DNA of 26,661 nucleotides, from NCBI GenBank assembly GCA_019416775.1, contig DXWR01000018.1:1-26661 (forward strand), in the 5' to 3' direction. Both the position numbers and the translations under genes were made by a program. Below, one piece after another: positions 22,929 to 26,661 of this stretch. A model generated the notes under the pieces. The model had not been told where the DNA came from. It worked only from the letters and a program-made list of their open reading frames with translations, and did not search any database. The DNA is from Oscillospiraceae bacterium (lineage in GTDB: Bacteria; Bacillota; Clostridia; Oscillospirales; Ruminococcaceae). Position 1 is the first letter of the stretch, and each line of letters starts with the position of its first letter.

Positions 22929-23465
22929 ATGCAGTTCGAGGTAGGGTCCATCGTAGAAGGAAAGGTCAACCGCATCACTAAGTTTGGGGCATTCGTAGAG
23001 TTGGAGCCGGGGAAAACCGGCATGGTTCACATTTCGGAAGTGGCCAACAGCTATGTCAATGACATCAACGATTTCTTGCAGGAAGGGCAGACTGTCAAGG
23101 TAAAGATCCTCAACATCTCTGAGGATGGAAAGATCGCCCTCTCCATTAAGAAAACACTTCCCCCGCCCCAGAAGCGGGATTCCCGCCGGGATGGGGGCCA
23201 CCGAGATGGAAACCATCGGGATGGCGGTCATCGAGAAGGCGGTGCACCCCGGGAAGGCCGTTCCGGCGCTCCCAGACCCCGTACTTCTCAAAACAGCCGG
23301 CCCAAAGCCCAGTATTACAGCGGCGGTTTTGACAAGGCGCCCACCGGCAACCAGAGCTTTGACGATATGCTCAGCCGCTTTATGGCCAGCAGCGACGAAA
23401 AGCTCAGCGGCATTAAGAAAAACCACGAAGTATCCCGCCGGGGCGGCGGCGGCCGTCGCCGTTAA
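22929..23465 (+). CDS. yabR: S1 domain RNA-binding protein (YabR type)
   Basis: The 178-residue protein has one S1 RNA-binding domain at residues 1-75, with VGSIVEGKVNRITKFGAFVE, GMVHISEVANSYV and VKVKILNISEDGKIALSIK. A low-complexity tail rich in Arg, Gly, His and Asp follows, with repeated RDGGH/RDGNH/REGG units (about 85-115), then a short folded-looking stretch and a final RRGGGGRRR. The frame is open from a TTG at 22902; ATG 22929 after AGGAGG is the likely start. It is the last gene of the yabP cluster, 62 bases after divIC. Function in RNA metabolism is inferred from the domain only. Confidence 0.88.
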   Translation: MQFEVGSIVEGKVNRITKFGAFVELEPGKTGMVHISEVANSYVNDINDFLQEGQTVKVKILNISEDGKIALSIKKTLPPPQKRDSRRDGGHRDGNHRDGGHREGGAPREGRSGAPRPRTSQNSRPKAQYYSGGFDKAPTGNQSFDDMLSRFMASSDEKLSGIKKNHEVSRRGGGGRRR

Positions 23466-23477
23466 GTAAAGTTTTGC

Positions 23478-23506
23478 TTGACATCCAGGCGGCAGTGTGA
23501 TACAAT
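23478..23506 (+). promoter_or_regulatory. infC: Strong SigA-type promoter of the infC operon
   Basis: A perfect TTGACA (23478-23483) and TACAAT (23501-23506) are separated by 17 bases. Transcription should start near 23513, giving a leader of about 184 bases that holds the L20-type regulatory region. Confidence 0.82.
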
Positions 23507-23512
23507 ATGAAA

Positions 23513-23663
23513 TCGAAAACAAAGCAGAACCCATCTTCGTTCTCACCTGTGAGCTGAAAGATGCTTAACACAGGTTTATCTTCCTGAAAAGGCCGAGCCG
23601 GTATGGTTGCGGCTGTTTTGGATCGGTTGAGAGCGCAGACGTAGTGGTCTGCGTTTTGTTTTT
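23513..23663 (+). promoter_or_regulatory. Ribosomal protein L20-type leader (infC-rpmI-rplT)
   Basis: The leader between promoter and infC contains stems ACCTGTG/CACAGGT (23545-23551 with 23569-23575, with an inner AGC/GCT pair), AGCCG/CGGCT (23596-23600 with 23610-23614) and a final terminator hairpin. In Bacillus, L20 binds the leader of this same operon and causes premature termination. Assignment rests on operon content, position and the terminator, not on a covariance search. Confidence 0.7.
23634..23663 (+). terminator. Attenuator hairpin ahead of infC
   Basis: CGCAGAC (23634-23640) pairs with GTCTGCG (23647-23653) around a 6-base loop, followed by TTTTGTTTTT to 23663. Since it lies between a strong promoter and the coding region, it is best read as a regulated attenuator. 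Confidence 0.82.
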
Positions 23664-23696
23664 GCGAACCGCAAATAACGCATGGAGGTGTTTTTC

Positions 23697-24221
23697 ATCG
23701 CTAACAACAGCAAAGAGGTGCTCATTAACGAAGCCATCCGGGAAAAAGAAGTCCGGGTAGTGGACGCCACCGGCCAGCAGCTGGGGATCATGTCCTCCCG
23801 GCAAGCGCTGGAACTGGCGCAGCAAAAAGGGCTGGATCTGGTCAATATTGCACCTCACGCAAAGCCCCCGGTCTGCCGGATCATGGATTACGGAAAGTAT
23901 CGCTACGAGCAGGCCAAGCGGGAAAAGGAAGCCCGCAAAAACCAGAAAACCATCGAGGTCAAGGAAGTGCGGATGAATCTCAACATCGACGATCACGACC
24001 TCAACACCAAGATCAACAACGCCATCAAATTTTTGAAGGCGGGCAACAAGGTGAAGGTTTCGGTGCGCTTCCGGGGCAGAGAAATGGCTCACCAGGAGTT
24101 GGGACGGGCATTGTTGGAACGTTTCCAGCAGGCTTGTGCGGACTACGGCACGGTGGATAAACCGGCCAAGATGGAAGGGCGCAGCCTGTCCATGTTTATG
24201 GTGGACAAGACGAAAAAGTAA
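23697..24221 (+). CDS. infC: Translation initiation factor IF-3
   Basis: IF-3 binds the 30S subunit, prevents premature 50S joining and checks the start codon. The 174-residue protein has NNSKEVLINEAIREKEVRVV, GIMSSRQALELAQQKGLDLV, PVCRIMDYGKYRYE, HDLNTKINNAIKFLKAGNKVKV and FRGREMAHQELG. ATG at 23682 is in frame but has no ribosome binding site; GGAGG at 23684-23688 lies 8 bases before an ATC at 23697, so initiation at ATC is likely. A rare AUU/AUC-type start is the known means of IF-3 autocontrol. If ATG is used instead, five residues are added. rpmI follows 46 bases later. Confidence 0.96.
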   Translation: MANNSKEVLINEAIREKEVRVVDATGQQLGIMSSRQALELAQQKGLDLVNIAPHAKPPVCRIMDYGKYRYEQAKREKEARKNQKTIEVKEVRMNLNIDDHDLNTKINNAIKFLKAGNKVKVSVRFRGREMAHQELGRALLERFQQACADYGTVDKPAKMEGRSLSMFMVDKTKK

Positions 24222-24267
24222 GCCCTATGCGTTAGTAAGCAAAGGAATATGAAGGAGGAACCTAGTT

Positions 24268-24465
24268 ATGCCTAAACAAAAGACTCACAGCGGTGCGAAA
24301 AAGCGTTTCAACCTGACCAAAAACGGTAAAGTAAAGCGGGCTCACGCTTTTAAATCTCACATTCTCAACAAAAAGACCACCAAGCGCAAAAGAGGTCTGC
24401 GCAAGGGCGGTTATGCCGATAAGAGCAATGTAGCCGCTATCAAAAAGATGATCCCCTACAAATAA
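24268..24465 (+). CDS. rpmI: 50S ribosomal protein L35
   Basis: The 65-residue, very basic protein has the L35 pattern MPKQKTHSGAKKRFNLTKNG, HILNKKTTKRKRGLRKG and a short C-terminal AAIKKMIPYK. An AAGGAGGAA site lies ahead of the ATG. It is the middle gene of the infC-rpmI-rplT operon, 58 bases before rplT. Confidence 0.98.
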   Translation: MPKQKTHSGAKKRFNLTKNGKVKRAHAFKSHILNKKTTKRKRGLRKGGYADKSNVAAIKKMIPYK

Positions 24466-24523
24466 GGACCCATGGGGAAAACCGGAATTTAGATTTTGTA
24501 TGGACTATGGGAGGTAAACCGAT

Positions 24524-24880
24524 ATGGCACGAGTAAAAGGCGCTTTGGCGACCCGTAAAAGAAGAAAAAAGACCCTGAAGCTGGCCAAGGGCTATTGGGG
24601 CGGTAAATCCAAGCTGTTTAAAACCGCAAAAGAAGCGGTGATGAAATCCGGACAGTACGCATACATCGGCCGCCGGCTGAAGAAGCGTGATTTCCGTCGT
24701 CTGTGGATCACCCGGATCTCTGCCGGCTGCAAACAGAACGGCATGAACTACTCCACCTTTATGAACGGCCTGAAGAAGGCCGGTGTGGCAATGAACCGGA
24801 AGATGCTCTCCGAAGTTGCCATCCACGACGAAGCCGCCTTCACCGCCCTGTGCGATACCGCTAAGGCTGCTCTGAAATAA
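24524..24880 (+). CDS. rplT: 50S ribosomal protein L20
   Basis: L20 is needed early in 50S assembly and binds 23S rRNA; free L20 also represses its own operon in Bacillus. The 118-residue protein matches the family throughout: MARVKGALATRKRRKKTLKL, AKGYWGGKSKLFKTAKEAVM, QYAYIGRRLKKRDFRRLWI, SAGCKQNGMNYSTFMNGLKK. A GGGAGG site precedes the ATG and a terminator follows. Confidence 0.98.
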   Translation: MARVKGALATRKRRKKTLKLAKGYWGGKSKLFKTAKEAVMKSGQYAYIGRRLKKRDFRRLWITRISAGCKQNGMNYSTFMNGLKKAGVAMNRKMLSEVAIHDEAAFTALCDTAKAALK

Positions 24881-24882
24881 GA

Positions 24883-24927
24883 AACACCCAAACACCTGTG
24901 GGACGATTTTTCCCATGGGTGTTTTTT
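24883..24927 (+). terminator. Intrinsic terminator after rplT
   Basis: AACACCCA (24883-24890) pairs with TGGGTGTT (24916-24923), with an inner TGGGA/TCCCA pairing, followed by TTTT. It closes the infC operon. No promoter was seen between it and the next gene, so some read-through may feed the methyltransferase gene. Confidence 0.84.
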
Positions 24928-24953
24928 GCAAGCAAAAATAAGGAGGGATGACA

Positions 24954-25751
24954 GTGAACCAAATCACTTCCAAAGAGAATAAGGGAATCAAAGAATATGT
25001 AAAGCTGGCCAAATCCCGTTCCTTCCGGGAGGAGACCGGTTGGTTTGCCTTGGAAACGGTCAAACTGCTGCAGGAAGCTTTGCAAAGCGGCGTGGAGATT
25101 TTGCGGCTGTATGTCACCTCCGCACTGCTGGATACCCACCCGGAATTGGTGGAACAGGCCCAGGCCTCCGGGGCGGAGTGCAGCTTGATTTCCCAGGAGT
25201 TGGAAGGAAAAATGAGCCAGACCGGCAACAGCCGGGGCTGCTTTGCCATCTGCAAAAGGCTTGACAAACTTCACCATATTGATAAAATAGGGAAGAAAGG
25301 GCGGTTTTTGTTTCTGAACGGACTTCAGGACAACGGCAATGTGGGGACCATTCTTCGCACGGCCGACGCCCTGGGAGCGGATGGGGTCATCCTGTCCAAG
25401 GACTGCTGTGACCTTTATTCCTTAAAGACCCTGCGTGCCGCCATGGGCAGCGCGTTTCGGGTAAAGGTATACCGCTCTTTGCATCCAAAAGAAGATTTAC
25501 TTTTTCTGGGAAAGGATTTTGATACCTGTGCCGCCGTGGTGGACGGTGATGCCTGTCCGGTGACTGCCCTGTCCTTTGGGGACAGTACGGTTTTGGTCAT
25601 TGGAAACGAAGGCAACGGACTGCCGGAAGAGATTGTTTCCTGCTGCCGGATCCGAGTGACCATCCCTATGGCGGGAAAGGCGGAATCCCTCAATGCGGCC
25701 ATGGCGGCGGGGATTCTGACCTGGGAGATGCTGCGTCCCAAGCAACCGTAA
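24954..25751 (+). CDS. TrmH/SpoU family RNA 2'-O-methyltransferase
   Basis: The 265-residue protein has an N-terminal substrate-binding domain (about 1-100) and a SPOUT catalytic domain. The three motifs are present: NGLQDNGNVGTILRTADALG (motif 1), VLVIGNEGNGLPEEI (motif 2) and IPMAGKAESLNAAMAAGI (motif 3, forming the trefoil knot SAM site). It should methylate the 2'-hydroxyl of a ribose in rRNA or tRNA; the site is not known. ATG 24948 abuts the AGGAGG (24941-24946), so GTG 24954, 7 bases after it, is the better start. It lies 30 bases before dprA. RlmB or a YsgA-type enzyme are the nearest relatives by shape. Confidence 0.92.
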   Translation: MNQITSKENKGIKEYVKLAKSRSFREETGWFALETVKLLQEALQSGVEILRLYVTSALLDTHPELVEQAQASGAECSLISQELEGKMSQTGNSRGCFAICKRLDKLHHIDKIGKKGRFLFLNGLQDNGNVGTILRTADALGADGVILSKDCCDLYSLKTLRAAMGSAFRVKVYRSLHPKEDLLFLGKDFDTCAAVVDGDACPVTALSFGDSTVLVIGNEGNGLPEEIVSCCRIRVTIPMAGKAESLNAAMAAGILTWEMLRPKQP

Positions 25752-25781
25752 CCCTCTGGATCCGTCCGAAAGGAGGCTCTT

Positions 25782-26661
25782 ATGAAGCAAGTGTACTGGA
25801 TTTGGCTCAGTCAATGTTTTCACACCGGCAGTAATCTGCCGGTAGAGCTCTGTAAGGCATTGGGCGGGGCGGAAGAGATTTTTCGCACCGAGCCGGGAAA
25901 TATTCCGGCAATCCAAGGCTTGCGGAAGGATCATCTGGAAGCGTTGGGCAACAAGGACCTTTCTGCTGCCCAGCGGGTATGGGAACAGTGCCGGGCGCTG
26001 AAAATCGGCGTCCTGACCTGGGAAGATCCCCGTTACCCTCAACGGCTGCGGCATATCTACGGCCCGCCTATGGTGCTGTATTATTTAGGAGATTTGAGTC
26101 TGCTGCATCAGCCGGTGTCCATCGGTATGGTGGGCAGCCGGAGCAGTTCTCTGTACGGGATGAATGCCGCCAGTGTGCTGTCTTACCAGCTGGCCCTGCA
26201 GGGAATTGTGGTGGTCAGCGGCTGTGCCGTGGGCGGAGACAGCCGGGCGCATGATGGAGCGTTGCGGGCCGGAGGCATGACCATTGGGGTGGAAGCCTGC
26301 GGATTGGACGTAAACTATCCGGCAGACAACACCAAATTGCGCCGGGCCATTGCCCGGAAAGGACTGCTGCTCAGTGAATTGGAACCGGGACAGCGTCCCA
26401 GCAGCAAGTATTTTTCGGTGCGGAATCGCTTGATCAGCGGCCTCAGCGACGGTGTGGTGGTCGTGGAAGCACCCCAGCGCAGCGGCTGCCTGCTGACAGC
26501 TCGTTTGGCGGTGGAGCAGAGCCGGGATCTGTTTTGCGTCCCGCCTCGGGATATTTTCAGCCGGCAATGCTCCGGCGTGGTGGAATTTCTCCGGGATGGA
26601 GCCAAACCGGTGTTTGGGGTAGAGGATATCTTAAATGAATACCGGGAACGCTTGGAGGGAG
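25782..26661 (+). CDS. dprA: DNA processing protein DprA, cut by the window end
   Basis: DprA loads RecA on incoming single-stranded DNA during natural transformation. The first 293 residues are in the window and no stop is reached. Seen are an N-terminal helix-hairpin-helix-like region (about 1-75), then the Rossmann-like core: GMVGSRSSSLYG, SGCAVGGDSRAHDGALRAGG, GLDVNYPADN, FSVRNRLISGLSDGVVVVEA, RSGCLLTARLAVEQSRDLFC and VPP. The usual SGLARGID reads SGCAVGGD. ATG 25782 follows AAGGAGG. Any C-terminal winged-helix domain is outside the window. It is common in non-competent Clostridia, so it does not prove transformability. Confidence 0.93.
   Translation, partial: MKQVYWIWLSQCFHTGSNLPVELCKALGGAEEIFRTEPGNIPAIQGLRKDHLEALGNKDLSAAQRVWEQCRALKIGVLTWEDPRYPQRLRHIYGPPMVLYYLGDLSLLHQPVSIGMVGSRSSSLYGMNAASVLSYQLALQGIVVVSGCAVGGDSRAHDGALRAGGMTIGVEACGLDVNYPADNTKLRRAIARKGLLLSELEPGQRPSSKYFSVRNRLISGLSDGVVVVEAPQRSGCLLTARLAVEQSRDLFCVPPRDIFSRQCSGVVEFLRDGAKPVFGVEDILNEYRERLEG

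Noticed and set aside
23175..23260. Tandem DNA repeat or CRISPR-like array in the S1 gene tail
   Set aside because: The units are short, imperfect and in frame, and encode a low-complexity protein tail.

Overview
The window looks like chromosomal DNA from an anaerobic, spore-forming member of the Clostridia, probably of the Ruminococcaceae/Oscillospiraceae kind. This rests on the sporulation genes yabP and yabQ inside the hup-rqcP-divIC-yabR cluster, a formate-tetrahydrofolate ligase, a dockerin-bearing secreted glycosidase, strong AGGAGG-type ribosome binding sites and many 1-4 base stop/start overlaps. The species cannot be named from sequence alone. No insertion sequence, phage gene, tRNA, rRNA or CRISPR array was seen, and no stretch over 300 bases lacks a gene; the longest gaps (6242-6462 and 23466-23696) hold promoters and structured leaders.

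Layout. (1) 68-5392, plus strand: one likely operon with a histidine phosphatase, a membrane protein, proB and proA (first two steps of proline synthesis), an unknown membrane-anchored protein and a short-chain dehydrogenase, closed by a bidirectional terminator. (2) 5408-11545: an AraC-type regulator on the minus strand, divergent from a 1673-residue secreted enzyme of the GH127/GH146 beta-L-arabinofuranosidase type with two LamG domains and a C-terminal dockerin. This is the most accessory-looking part. (3) 11568-12366: a Sir2 deacylase. (4) 12359-13086, minus: two overlapping half-length TauE/SafE transporter genes. (5) 13149-15669, minus: tsaE, tsaB, rpiB, upp. (6) 15675-21434, plus: fhs, a RodA/FtsW protein, rsmD, coaD, a coiled-coil protein, mazG, hup. 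(7) 21456-23465, plus: rqcP, yabP, yabQ, divIC, yabR. (8) 23478-24927, plus: the infC-rpmI-rplT translation operon behind an L20-type leader. (9) 24954 to the end: a SpoU-family RNA methyltransferase and a dprA cut off by the window edge.

Most of the window is conserved housekeeping. The features that merit a second look are the regulator/arabinofuranosidase pair with its structured mRNA leader, the split transporter, promoters placed inside other genes (for hup inside mazG and for divIC inside yabQ), the closely packed divergent tsaE/fhs promoters, and the non-AUG start of infC. I found no convincing wholly new system. All calls come from reading motifs and signals by eye; no database search or folding program was run.
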